From assembly GCF_023516595.1 (NCBI RefSeq), contig NZ_JAMGBG010000010.1, forward strand, positions 62,001-126,000: a stretch of 64,000 nt of DNA, given 5' to 3'. The notes under the pieces were generated by a model. It worked only from the letters and a program-made list of their open reading frames with translations, did no database searches and was not told where the DNA came from. This document shows, in pieces, positions 16,798-23,344 of the stretch (position 1 is the stretch's first letter; every line of letters begins with the position of its first letter). Source of the stretch: Streptomyces neyagawaensis. Lineage in GTDB: Bacteria > Actinomycetota > Actinomycetes > Streptomycetales > Streptomycetaceae. Both the position numbers and the translations under genes were made by a program.

Positions 16798-18138
16798 TCA
16801 GTTGCTGCCGAGCCAGCGGATGGCGGACAGGCTCGGCATGAAGAAGTACTCGCCGCCGAGGAGGGTGTTGAAGGACTGGATGTTCTGCACCCGGCGGGGC
16901 GGAGTCCCCGGCACGGTGAAGTAGGCGCCCTTGTCCTGGAGCGAGATCAGCGGGTCCTTCTCCTTGCCCAGGCCCATGAAGTTGCCGGAGCCGATCCACT
17001 CGCTCTGCAGGAACTCCACGTTGTCGATCGCGCGGGCGCCGAGGGCGATGAAGTCCAGGCCGCGCGGTGTGCCGTCGTCCTTGAGCCGGTCCGGGGGCAG
17101 AGGGGTGCCGTAGGAGGTGCCGCGTCGGATGATCCGGCGGATGTTGACGTCGGTGAGGACCGTCAGCTTGGTGTCGCGCGGGTTCATCCGGCGGATGTGG
17201 GAGCCGAGCGGGGTGCGCAGTCCGCGCGGGTCGGCGGAGTAGTCGAAGTCGTTGATCCGGTTCGGGTCCTCGCCGATCGCGGCGTTGTCGCGCTCCGGGG
17301 CCAGGGCCAGGGGTGCGCCGCTGCGCCAGCGGCCGACCAGCTTGGCGGCCAGCAGCTCGCGCTCGGCCTCGGTGGAGGCGTTGTCGTGCAGCCACTTGTT
17401 GAAGACCGCGACGTGGGAGTGGTACTTGCGGAAGACGACGTACGTGCCGTTGCGGCCCAGGACATCCGGAGCCGGTACGGGCAGCGGCACACCGGTCTCG
17501 CTCGGGTAGCCGAGGACGAACTCACCGGCCTTGATGGGCCGTCCGTCGCCGGGCAGCGGTTCGGCACCGCTGCCCTCGACCACCGGCTGGCTGAAGCCGT
17601 CCCGGTAGCCGAAGACGTTGAACCCGTCGGCCGCGAAGTCCTGGTGCGACAGCAGCCGCACACCCGGGACCTCGCCCAACTCCTTCTCGTAGGCGGCGAC
17701 TTCCGCCCGCCAGTCGTCCTCGCTCGCGGCGTAGACCGTGACGGCGACATGCACGCGCGGCGTGCCGAACGGGAACTCCCAGCGCTCCGGCGCGTTCAGG
17801 CCGGTGTCGCGCAGCCGTTCGGCGCGGGCGGCCATCCCGGCACGGAAGTTGGCGGGGAAGGAGGCCAGTGACGTCTCCGGCAGGCCCAGCGCGACCAGTC
17901 CTTGGTAGCTGATCGCGACAGCCAGCCAGGACGGCTGCGGCTCGTCCCAGCGGGCCGCCGATGTCACCCGCGGGGCCAGCCGGCGCAGCAGTTCCCTGCC
18001 CGCGGCCGGTTCGGTGATCTCCAGGATCGCGTGGGTGCCGAAGTAGGGCTCGGGCCGGGCCCGCAGCAGCGTCGCCTGGATGTCGTCGAGATCCAGGGTG
18101 GGCGGGCGGCGCAACCGCCGGAACAGCGGGGAAGGCAT
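16798..18138 (-). CDS. DyP-type peroxidase
   Basis: The 446-residue protein carries the DyP GxxDG signature in NVFGYRDGFSQPVVEG (the distal catalytic Asp), the proximal His region GSHIRRMNPRDTK, and the conserved Arg segment IRRIIRRGTSYGTPLP. Its length is that of the longer DyP subclass (C/D, or V) rather than the EfeB or encapsulated classes, and no Tat signal is present, so it is probably cytoplasmic. It is the middle gene of a three-gene operon with an uncharacterised protein 13 bp upstream and a catalase-family gene downstream. Haem peroxidase activity is well supported; the substrate is unknown. Confidence 0.87.
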   Translation of the reverse strand: MPSPLFRRLRRPPTLDLDDIQATLLRARPEPYFGTHAILEITEPAAGRELLRRLAPRVTSAARWDEPQPSWLAVAISYQGLVALGLPETSLASFPANFRAGMAARAERLRDTGLNAPERWEFPFGTPRVHVAVTVYAASEDDWRAEVAAYEKELGEVPGVRLLSHQDFAADGFNVFGYRDGFSQPVVEGSGAEPLPGDGRPIKAGEFVLGYPSETGVPLPVPAPDVLGRNGTYVVFRKYHSHVAVFNKWLHDNASTEAERELLAAKLVGRWRSGAPLALAPERDNAAIGEDPNRINDFDYSADPRGLRTPLGSHIRRMNPRDTKLTVLTDVNIRRIIRRGTSYGTPLPPDRLKDDGTPRGLDFIALGARAIDNVEFLQSEWIGSGNFMGLGKEKDPLISLQDKGAYFTVPGTPPRRVQNIQSFNTLLGGEYFFMPSLSAIRWLGSN

Positions 18139-18151
18139 GGTGCGCCCGCCT

Positions 18152-18760
18152 TCAGTTGAGGTCGGCGAGGAACCGCTGCACGGCGGCCTCCTGCCGCTTG
18201 AGCCGGTGGCCTTCCGCGACGGTGAGGCCCGGGTGGGCGACGAACCACGCCTCCGCCGGGAGCTGGTGCTTGACGATGAAGTCCTTCACGTCCGGCGAGG
18301 TGATGCCGGGCCAGCCCTCGACGTTGCTGAACAGGTAGTCCATGAACTCGGGGATCTTGGTCGCGAAGTCGTCGATGTAGGGGTCCCACTCGCCGTCGAA
18401 GGCGGTCGCGAAAAGCAGCTTGGTGTCGTTGTCGAGGAACACGAAGCGCATGTTGTGCAGCGTGCCGACCTGGCCTGCGCCCGCCAGGTTCCCGCCGACC
18501 AGGTGGAAGAACTTCCGCAGCCGCTCGGCGCCGTTCGGCTTCAGCGGCAGGATCGTCGTCAGCTCGGACACCTCGCCGCTCTTGGCGCCGATCCGGCCGG
18601 CGGTGGTGACCGCGTGTTCGGCCATCTCCGCCTTGTCGGCCAGCACCTCGGCGGCCTTGAGCTTGAGAGCGATCTTCGCGTCCGACAGCGCGGCGTCCAC
18701 CTTCTCGCGGACGGCGGCGGGGAACTCCTGGAACTTCGCGTGCAGGTCTTTCTGGCTCAT
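18152..18760 (-). CDS. Uncharacterised protein, first gene of the DyP/catalase operon
   Basis: The 202-residue protein starts MSQKDLHAKFQEFPAAVREK. An N-terminal helical part is followed by a region with a ferredoxin-like-barrel look: TILPLKPNGAERLRKFFHLV, then LHNMRFVFLDNDTKLLFATA and DGEWDPYIDDFATKIPEFMD. A similar pattern (LHxxRxxFLD...LLFxxxxDGxWxxYxxDF) occurs in proteins encoded beside, or related to, DyP/chlorite-dismutase-type enzymes. No catalytic residues can be assigned. It has no signal peptide. It leads the operon with only 13 bp before the DyP gene, so a role in haem supply or peroxide detoxification is plausible but is an inference. Confidence 0.7.
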   Translation of the reverse strand: MSQKDLHAKFQEFPAAVREKVDAALSDAKIALKLKAAEVLADKAEMAEHAVTTAGRIGAKSGEVSELTTILPLKPNGAERLRKFFHLVGGNLAGAGQVGTLHNMRFVFLDNDTKLLFATAFDGEWDPYIDDFATKIPEFMDYLFSNVEGWPGITSPDVKDFIVKHQLPAEAWFVAHPGLTVAEGHRLKRQEAAVQRFLADLN

Positions 18761-18831
18761 GGCGCCTTCCTCAGGGTGGGGCGGATGGCAGGCAAGCGGA
18801 ACGAGACCCATTCTCTGACCATCCCCGCATA

Positions 18832-18857
18832 ACTGATTACATCATCAGTCTACTGAT
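18832..18857. promoter_or_regulatory. Three half-site operator upstream of the DyP/catalase operon
   Basis: ACTGAT (18832-18837), ATCAGT (18844-18849) and ACTGAT (18852-18857) alternate in orientation and form two overlapping palindromes, ACTGAT-N6-ATCAGT and ATCAGT-CT-ACTGAT. On the minus strand TTGACT (18865-18870) precedes them like a -35. The AT-rich array fits a repressor of the peroxidase operon; which regulator binds is unknown. Confidence 0.55.
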
Positions 18858-18862
18858 CCCTG

Positions 18863-19050
18863 CTAGTCAACGCACCAGCCGCGAGCAGGCACATGACCCA
18901 CGCCACGATGAGACAGGTCGACATCCGGGGACGGCCGGTCGCGAGCGCCGACCAGGCCGTCACGCACGCCGAGCGGGCGGCCGCGGTCGGGCGCGGGCAG
19001 GCGGGCGGGGCCGTCGGGGCGGTAACCGAGCTCGTCGGTGACCCGCAGGA
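18863..19050 (-). pseudogene. Possible decayed LacI-type regulator fragment
   Basis: The minus strand reads VLRVTDELGYRPDGPARL and then RGRPLGVRDGL. This resembles the end of a LacI HTH (consensus like I-DELGYRPN-AR-L) and the IGV that opens the sensor domain, but no HTH start precedes it and the rest is not recognisable. The 27-bp tandem repeat at 19053 directly abuts it. It is best read as a relic; the similarity is short. Confidence 0.3.
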
Positions 19051-19052
19051 CC

Positions 19053-19144
19053 CCCGCCGCCGGGTTTCCTCGCTCGCGCCCCGCCGCCGGGTTTCCTCGC
19101 TCGCGCCCCGCCGCCGGGTTTCCTCGCTCGCGCCCCGCCGCCGG
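19053..19144. repeat. 27-bp tandem repeat, 3.4 copies
   Basis: Unit CCCGCCGCCGGGTTTCCTCG plus CTCGCGC at 19053-19079, 19080-19106 and 19107-19133, with an 11-nt partial copy to 19144. The copies are identical, pointing to recent slippage expansion. 27 is divisible by 3, so any frame across it would stay open. From 18858 to 19231 nothing else was seen. Confidence 0.9.
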
Positions 19145-19231
19145 ATCAGGGAGCACGGGAGGCGCCGACCTGCATCAAGAAGCCGGGCTAGGCCGCTTTC
19201 GCCCAGCCCGGCGGCCGTCGGGGGGGGGCCG

Positions 19232-19360
19232 TCAGGGGGCGGGTACCACCGGGTCGGGCTCGGGGTCCTCGACGGGTGGTAGCAGCACCTCCTCGTAGCG
19301 GCCCAGCGCCAGAACGGCGCAGAGCATCAGCATCGGAATGATCACAGCGATCACCGCCAT
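19232..19360 (-). CDS. Small membrane protein, 42 aa
   Basis: ATG at 19360, TGA at 19232. The peptide MAVIAVIIPMLMLCAVLALG continues with RYEEVLLPPVEDPEPDPVVP: one N-terminal transmembrane helix (about 3-20) and an acidic, Pro-rich tail. AAGGA lies 10 nt before the ATG. Short proteins of this kind are common in Streptomyces and mostly unstudied. A GGGT-N14-GGGTTT sequence upstream (minus strand, 19453-19430) vaguely resembles a SigB-type promoter. It is divergent from the DUF2795 gene. Function unknown. Confidence 0.6.
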   Translation of the reverse strand: MAVIAVIIPMLMLCAVLALGRYEEVLLPPVEDPEPDPVVPAP

Positions 19361-19491
19361 GGGCCCGGTCCTTCCCCAGGGAATGTGCGGTGGGGGGTGT
19401 CAGGGCGGGTCTCCCCTGCATGGACGGCCAAACCCGGGCGGCAAGCGGAACCCCGGCACGAGGAACGGAACCGGCCGCCCCCGGAACGCCC

Positions 19492-19516
19492 GTGTCGACG
19501 CCGGGCCCTCGGGTAC
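19492..19516 (+). promoter_or_regulatory. SigB-type promoter of the DUF2795 gene
   Basis: GTGT (19492-19495), a 15-nt spacer and GGGTAC (19511-19516) match the GNNT-N14-16-GGGTAC/T consensus fully. The start codon is at 19547, so the leader would be about 24 nt and includes a GGAGGGG site. Confidence 0.72.
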
Positions 19517-19546
19517 GCGTGGGCCACACCCACCATGGAGGGGCTT

Positions 19547-19942
19547 ATGCAGCGAGGCAGCGACCGCCTGAACGTCCACCGCGACGACGAGATGAAGCAC
19601 GAACTTCAGGGGCTGCTCCGATCCGGGCACCCCACGCGGACGGAGGAGTGGCACGACCCGGAGCCGTACGCCGAGGACGACCCGGAGGTCGCCCACGGAC
19701 CGGTGACACCGAGCCGCGCACCCGCCCGGGTGGAGACACTGCGCCTGGAGCTGGCCCGTGTTCTGGGCCGCACCTCGTTCCCGGCGGGGCCCGGCGAGCT
19801 GATCCGCGTCCTGCGCGACAAGCACGCCCCGGACAGCCTCGTCGAGCCCGTGGAGCGGCTGCCGAGGAAGGCCCGCTACGACTCCGTGCACCAGCTCGCG
19901 GAGGCCGTGGTCGGCACCCGGGACAGCGACGGGAAGAGGTGA
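19547..19942 (+). CDS. DUF2795 domain protein
   Basis: The 131-residue acidic protein starts MQRGSDRLNVHRDDEMKHEL, with GGAGGGG just upstream. The C-terminal DUF2795 module (about 65-125) shows the tandem pattern LARVLGRTSFPAGPGELIRV and LVEPVERLPRKARYDSVHQL. DUF2795 proteins are small, soluble, abundant in actinobacteria and often stress-inducible, but without a known function. The N-terminal HELQGLLRSGHPTRTEEWHD is typical of the Streptomyces form. A full SigB-type promoter precedes it. Confidence 0.8.
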   Translation: MQRGSDRLNVHRDDEMKHELQGLLRSGHPTRTEEWHDPEPYAEDDPEVAHGPVTPSRAPARVETLRLELARVLGRTSFPAGPGELIRVLRDKHAPDSLVEPVERLPRKARYDSVHQLAEAVVGTRDSDGKR

Positions 19943-19975
19943 CCGGACGGGCACGGAATGGACACACGACGGGGT

Positions 19976-20000
19976 GCATGGCCGCCCCGCTCACGGGTAC
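19976..20000 (+). promoter_or_regulatory. SigB-type promoter of the CBS/DJ-1 operon
   Basis: GCAT (19976-19979), a 15-nt spacer and GGGTAC (19995-20000) fit the SigB-family consensus. The leader to the CBS gene ATG at 20069 would be about 60 nt. Confidence 0.7.
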
Positions 20001-20068
20001 TGCGGGCCTCGTCCCACCCACGCGGGCGTGCCCCGCACCCCGGGAGCAGCTAGGAGAGGCAGACCAGC

Positions 20069-20509
20069 ATGGCTGATTTCGTCAGGGACGTCATGACGCC
20101 GGGCGTCGTGACGGTCCGCCCGGACGCCTCACTCGTGGAAGCGGCGCAGCTGATGCGCGCGCAGGACGTCGGGGACGTCCTGGTCACCGTGGACGAGCAG
20201 CTCGTCGGGGTGCTGACCGATCGTGACATCACCCTGCGGGCCGTCGCCGACGGCGTGGACCCGCTGACGGTGAGCGCCCAGGCCGTGTGCACCCCGAACC
20301 CCGTGGTGATCGGGCCGGACGACGCGCTGTCCACGGCCGTCGCGCTCATGCGCGACCACGCGATACGGCGGCTTCCGGTCCTGGCGGACGGGCACCCGGT
20401 GGGCATGGTGAGCCTCGGCGATCTGGCCGTGGCCCAGGACCCTGACTCGGCGCTCGCCGACATCAGCCGCGCCGAACCGGACGGCTGGCCGGGCGGGAAC
20501 CCCGTCTGA
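20069..20509 (+). CDS. CBS-domain pair protein
   Basis: The 146-residue protein consists of two CBS domains (about 5-60 and 70-125): VMTPGVVTVRPDASLVEAAQ, LVGVLTDRDITLRAVADG, then VVIGPDDALSTAVALMRDHA and RRLPVLADGHPVGMVSLGDL. Stand-alone CBS pairs bind adenosyl ligands (AMP, ATP, SAM) or NADH and act as energy or stress sensors; actinobacterial hypoxic response proteins have this form. GGAGAGG lies 12 nt before the ATG. It is probably co-transcribed with the DJ-1/PfpI gene 36 bp downstream from the SigB-type promoter at 19976. Confidence 0.87.
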   Translation: MADFVRDVMTPGVVTVRPDASLVEAAQLMRAQDVGDVLVTVDEQLVGVLTDRDITLRAVADGVDPLTVSAQAVCTPNPVVIGPDDALSTAVALMRDHAIRRLPVLADGHPVGMVSLGDLAVAQDPDSALADISRAEPDGWPGGNPV

Positions 20510-20545
20510 CCCGCGACGTCCGAGGAGAAAGGAGACCGAACGCAT

Positions 20546-21088
20546 ATGCGTATCGCATTCCTGACCGCACCGGAGGGTGTGGAGCAGATCGAACTGACCG
20601 AGCCCTGGAAGGCGGCGAAGGACGCCGGTCACGAGCCGGTGCTGGTGTCGACGCGGCCGGGCCGCGTCCAGGCGTTCAACCACCTGGACAAGGCGGACAC
20701 GTTCGCCGTGGACGAGGTGGTGGGCGAGGTGCCCGCCGAGTCGTTCGACGCGCTGGTGCTGCCCGGCGGGGTGGCCAATCCGGACTTCCTGCGGATGGAC
20801 GAGAAGGCCGTCTCTTTCGTGCGGGAGTTCTTCGAGCGGGGCCGGCCGGTCGCCGCGATCTGTCACGCGCCGTGGACGCTGGTCGAGGCGGGCGTGGTCC
20901 AAGGCCGGGTCCTCACCTCGTGGCCCAGCCTGCGCACGGACATCCGCAACGCGGGCGGCGAATGGGTCGACGAACAGGTGCGGGTCTGCGACCACGGGCC
21001 CAACAAGCTGATCACCAGCCGCAAGCCCGACGACCTGAAGGCGTTCTGCGAGGCCTTCCTCGACGTCTTCCAGACGGCCGGTGTCTGA
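20546..21088 (+). CDS. DJ-1/PfpI family stress protein
   Basis: The 180-residue protein has the class I glutamine amidotransferase-like fold: LVLPGGVANPDFLRMDEKAV supplies the GG turn, and AAICHAPWTLVEAG is the nucleophile elbow with the reactive Cys and adjoining His. EPWKAAKDAGHEPVLVST near the N-terminus holds the conserved Glu region. PfpI/YhbO/DJ-1 proteins are linked to protease, glyoxalase or deglycase activities, and many are general stress proteins. AAAGGAG precedes the ATG. It follows the CBS gene in the same probable operon. Confidence 0.86.
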   Translation: MRIAFLTAPEGVEQIELTEPWKAAKDAGHEPVLVSTRPGRVQAFNHLDKADTFAVDEVVGEVPAESFDALVLPGGVANPDFLRMDEKAVSFVREFFERGRPVAAICHAPWTLVEAGVVQGRVLTSWPSLRTDIRNAGGEWVDEQVRVCDHGPNKLITSRKPDDLKAFCEAFLDVFQTAGV

Positions 21089-21102
21089 GTCCGGCACCAC
21101 AC

Positions 21103-21136
21103 AGGGGGCGCCCGCACAGCTGTGCGGGCGCCCCCT
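21103..21136. terminator. Perfect 34-bp palindromic terminator
   Basis: The arm AGGGGGCGCCCGCACAG is followed by its exact reverse complement, giving a full palindrome 15 bp after the DJ-1/PfpI stop and before the convergent DinB-like gene. Three copies of GTCGCCCTC follow at 21140-21166. Confidence 0.85.
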
Positions 21137-21164
21137 GCTCGTCGCCCTCGTCGCCCTCGTCGCC

Positions 21165-21785
21165 CTACGGTCGGCGGCCGAGCAGGCACAGCAGCGCGGT
21201 CTGGGCGTCGGCGTCCGCCGGCGGCTCCACGGGGGCCGCGAACAGCCCGCTCTTCTCCAGGTCCCCCGCGTAGGGGGCGATCTCCTGCGTCGTGAACGTC
21301 ACGAGTTTCTCGGGGAGCCGCTCGTCCGCGCCGATCGCGCGGGACAGGTCCCAGGTGTGGACGACGAGGTCCGCGATCATCTGCGCGCAGTACGCGGTGG
21401 CCGGGGTGTCGCCGTACGACAGGTGGACGGTGCGTTCGAGCGCTCCCGGCGCGGTGAACGCCTCCCGCGCGGAGCGGGCCGCCGTGTCCCAGGACGTGGC
21501 CGGGTCGGGCCCCAGCAGATCCCCGTCGAACGTGTCGCCGACCTCCTCGATCATGCAGCTGTCCCGGACCAGCGGCGGCACCCACAGCTGTTCGGAGACG
21601 AGGTGGTTGACGAGGTCGCGGACCGTCCACTCGGCGCACGGGGTTCCCGCGCCCCACTGGTCGTCGCGGACGGCGTGCACCCGGTCACCGAAGAGGTCCT
21701 GGGCCTCGGCGTGCAGGGCGAGCAGCGGAGGGGGCTCCGCCGAGCCGGACGCGTCGCCGGCCGGGTCGGACGTCGTACGTGTCAT
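21165..21785 (-). CDS. DinB/maleylpyruvate isomerase-like, TIGR03086-type protein
   Basis: The 206-residue protein starts MTRTTSDPAGDASGSAEPPP. It shows the four-helix bundle pattern of mycothiol-dependent MDMPI/DinB proteins: TPCAEWTVRDLVNHLVSEQL holds the first metal-ligand His, and QMIADLVVHTWDLSRAIGAD holds the second. Members bind a divalent metal and many use mycothiol, the actinobacterial thiol; the substrate here is unknown. Its ATG overlaps the stop of the upstream DUF6158 gene by 4 bp (21782-21785), so the two form an operon under the divergent SigB-type promoter. Confidence 0.8.
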   Translation of the reverse strand: MTRTTSDPAGDASGSAEPPPLLALHAEAQDLFGDRVHAVRDDQWGAGTPCAEWTVRDLVNHLVSEQLWVPPLVRDSCMIEEVGDTFDGDLLGPDPATSWDTAARSAREAFTAPGALERTVHLSYGDTPATAYCAQMIADLVVHTWDLSRAIGADERLPEKLVTFTTQEIAPYAGDLEKSGLFAAPVEPPADADAQTALLCLLGRRP

Positions 21786-22015
21786 GACGGCCCCGGTCCT
21801 CGGTCCCGCGCGCCCTCACGTGTGCGCCCGGAGACCACCGGGCGGCGCGGGTGGCGGCGCAGGTACTCGCCCTCCAGTTGCGCCATCCGCTCGTTGTGGG
21901 TGCGCAGCGCTTCGGACGATCCGTGCAGCAGCGTGTCGTGCCGCGTCCGGTGGATCGACTCCAGCTCCTTCATCAACTGCTGGTCGTCCAGCTGGTCCGG
22001 GTGCACTCCGGTCAT
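21782..22015 (-). CDS. DUF6158-type small protein
   Basis: With the start at 22015 the product is 77 residues, MTGVHPDQLDDQQLMKELES, then HRTRHDTLLHGSSEALRTHN and LEGEYLRRHPRRPVVSGRTR; it is helical and charged and matches the small DUF6158-like proteins common in Streptomyces. An alternative in-frame ATG at 22045 (MEEHEDRGTTMTG) lies about 3 nt from the expected transcription start of the minus-strand SigB-type promoter, so a nearly leaderless longer form is possible. It overlaps the DinB-like gene by 4 bp. Function unknown. Confidence 0.65.
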   Translation of the reverse strand: MTGVHPDQLDDQQLMKELESIHRTRHDTLLHGSSEALRTHNERMAQLEGEYLRRHPRRPVVSGRTREGARDRGPGPS

Positions 22016-22033
22016 GGTGGTACCCCGATCTTC

Positions 22034-22078
22034 GTGTTCCTCCATGAGGTCCGGGTACCCGCCCGGCAAGCGTTACCC
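22034..22078. promoter_or_regulatory. Overlapping divergent SigB-type promoters sharing one palindromic -10
   Basis: Plus strand: GTGT (22034-22037), 15 nt, GGGTAC (22053-22058), reading into the gene at 22102. Minus strand: GGGT (22078-22075), 14 nt, GGGTAC (22060-22055), reading into the gene at 22015. The two -10 elements overlap in the palindrome GGGTACCC (22053-22060). Both fit GNNT-N14-16-GGGTAC. One polymerase could occupy the site at a time, so the two directions may compete. Confidence 0.72.
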
Positions 22079-22101
22079 CGAGCGGCATCCGGGAGGGAGC
22101 C

Positions 22102-23223
22102 ATGGATCTCGCGTTTCTCCATCCACTGTACGAACATCCCGGTCCCTGGGCCTCCGTGTACGTCGGTACGTCCGCGCCCACGGAGTCCATGGCCCACGAG
22201 CGGTCCCTGACGGCGGCCGCCGTCTCCCACGAGCTCGCCGAGCAGGGGGCGGACGAGGCGACCTGCCGGGCCGTGCACCAGGCGGTGGAGGAGCTGCGGC
22301 ACGACGCCGAGCCGCACGGCCGGGCGCTGTTCGCCCGTGACGGCCGGGTGGTCCTGGACCCGCCGCTGGCCGCGCCGCCACCGGCCAATCAGGCCTTCTG
22401 GGCTCCGCTGCCGCGTGCGGCGCCGCTGCTGGACCTGGCCGGGGAGGACCCGGTGTGCGTGGTGGCGTACGTGGACCGGCGGGGCGCCCGCTTCGAGCTG
22501 CGCGACGCCCTCGGCGGGGAGGACGCCGGGGCGGTGGTCGGGCGGCAGTGGCCGGTGCACCGGACGAGCACGGTCGACTGGTCGGAGCGGCACTTCCAGC
22601 TGCGGGTGGAGAACACCTGGGAGCACAACGCGGCGGAGGTCGCCGACGCGCTCGCCGTGTGCCAGGAGGACGCCCGCGCAGATCTGCTGATCCTCGTGGG
22701 TGAGGACCGCGAGCGGCACGCCGTGCGGGACCGGCTGCCGCAGCGGCTGCTGGACCGGGTGGTCGAGGCCCCGCACGGGGCGGGCAGCAGGCTGCTGGAC
22801 GAGGACGTGGCGCGGATCCGCGCCGAGCACGTCCGCCGGCTGGCCGCCGACGAGGTCGAACGGTTCCTCGCGGCGCGCGGCCCGGACGCCGAGGGGCGCC
22901 GGGGGGCCGTGGAGGATGTGGCCGACCTGGTGGAGGCGGCGCGGGAGCACCGGATCGACGAGCTGCTCGTCCGCGCCGAGGGGCCCGACACGCATCGCGC
23001 GGTGTGGGTCGGCGAGGATCCCGACCAGCTGGCCGTACGCCGTACGGAGCTGCGGACGCTGGGGCTTGCCGAGGACCGCGCCCGGTCGGCGAGGGCCGAC
23101 GACGCCCTGCTGCGGTCCGCGGTGGCCACCGGCGCCCCGGCGATGTCCGTGACACCGGCGCCCGAGGCCGCGGACGCCGGGATCCCGGTCGGCGGCCTGG
23201 GCGCGCTGCTGCGCTGGACGTGA
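22102..23223 (+). CDS. Vms1/eRF1-like (baeRF, Rv2629-type) protein
   Basis: The 373-residue protein starts MDLAFLHPLYEHPGPWASVY after GGGAGGGAG. It shows the bacterial eRF1-like layout of M. tuberculosis Rv2629: an N-terminal domain with ASVYVGTSAPTESMAHE, a middle RNase H-like part (about 125-260; VCVVAYVDRRGARFELRDAL and ARADLLILVGEDRERHAVRD) and a C-terminal eRF1-domain-3-like part (RIDELLVRAEGPDTHRAVWV). Relatives are peptidyl-tRNA hydrolases of ribosome rescue, or dormancy-linked. A SigB-type promoter precedes it, consistent with a stress role. The activity is an inference from the fold. Confidence 0.77.
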   Translation: MDLAFLHPLYEHPGPWASVYVGTSAPTESMAHERSLTAAAVSHELAEQGADEATCRAVHQAVEELRHDAEPHGRALFARDGRVVLDPPLAAPPPANQAFWAPLPRAAPLLDLAGEDPVCVVAYVDRRGARFELRDALGGEDAGAVVGRQWPVHRTSTVDWSERHFQLRVENTWEHNAAEVADALAVCQEDARADLLILVGEDRERHAVRDRLPQRLLDRVVEAPHGAGSRLLDEDVARIRAEHVRRLAADEVERFLAARGPDAEGRRGAVEDVADLVEAAREHRIDELLVRAEGPDTHRAVWVGEDPDQLAVRRTELRTLGLAEDRARSARADDALLRSAVATGAPAMSVTPAPEAADAGIPVGGLGALLRWT

Positions 23224-23344
23224 CCCCGGCCGGTCAGCGGTGCGCGGCGGTCACCACGCACCGTTGACCGGGCGACCCGCCACGCACGGACGACGCCACG
23301 CGCGGACGACGGTGGCACGGGCGACGGACCACAGTGGGCGCGTC

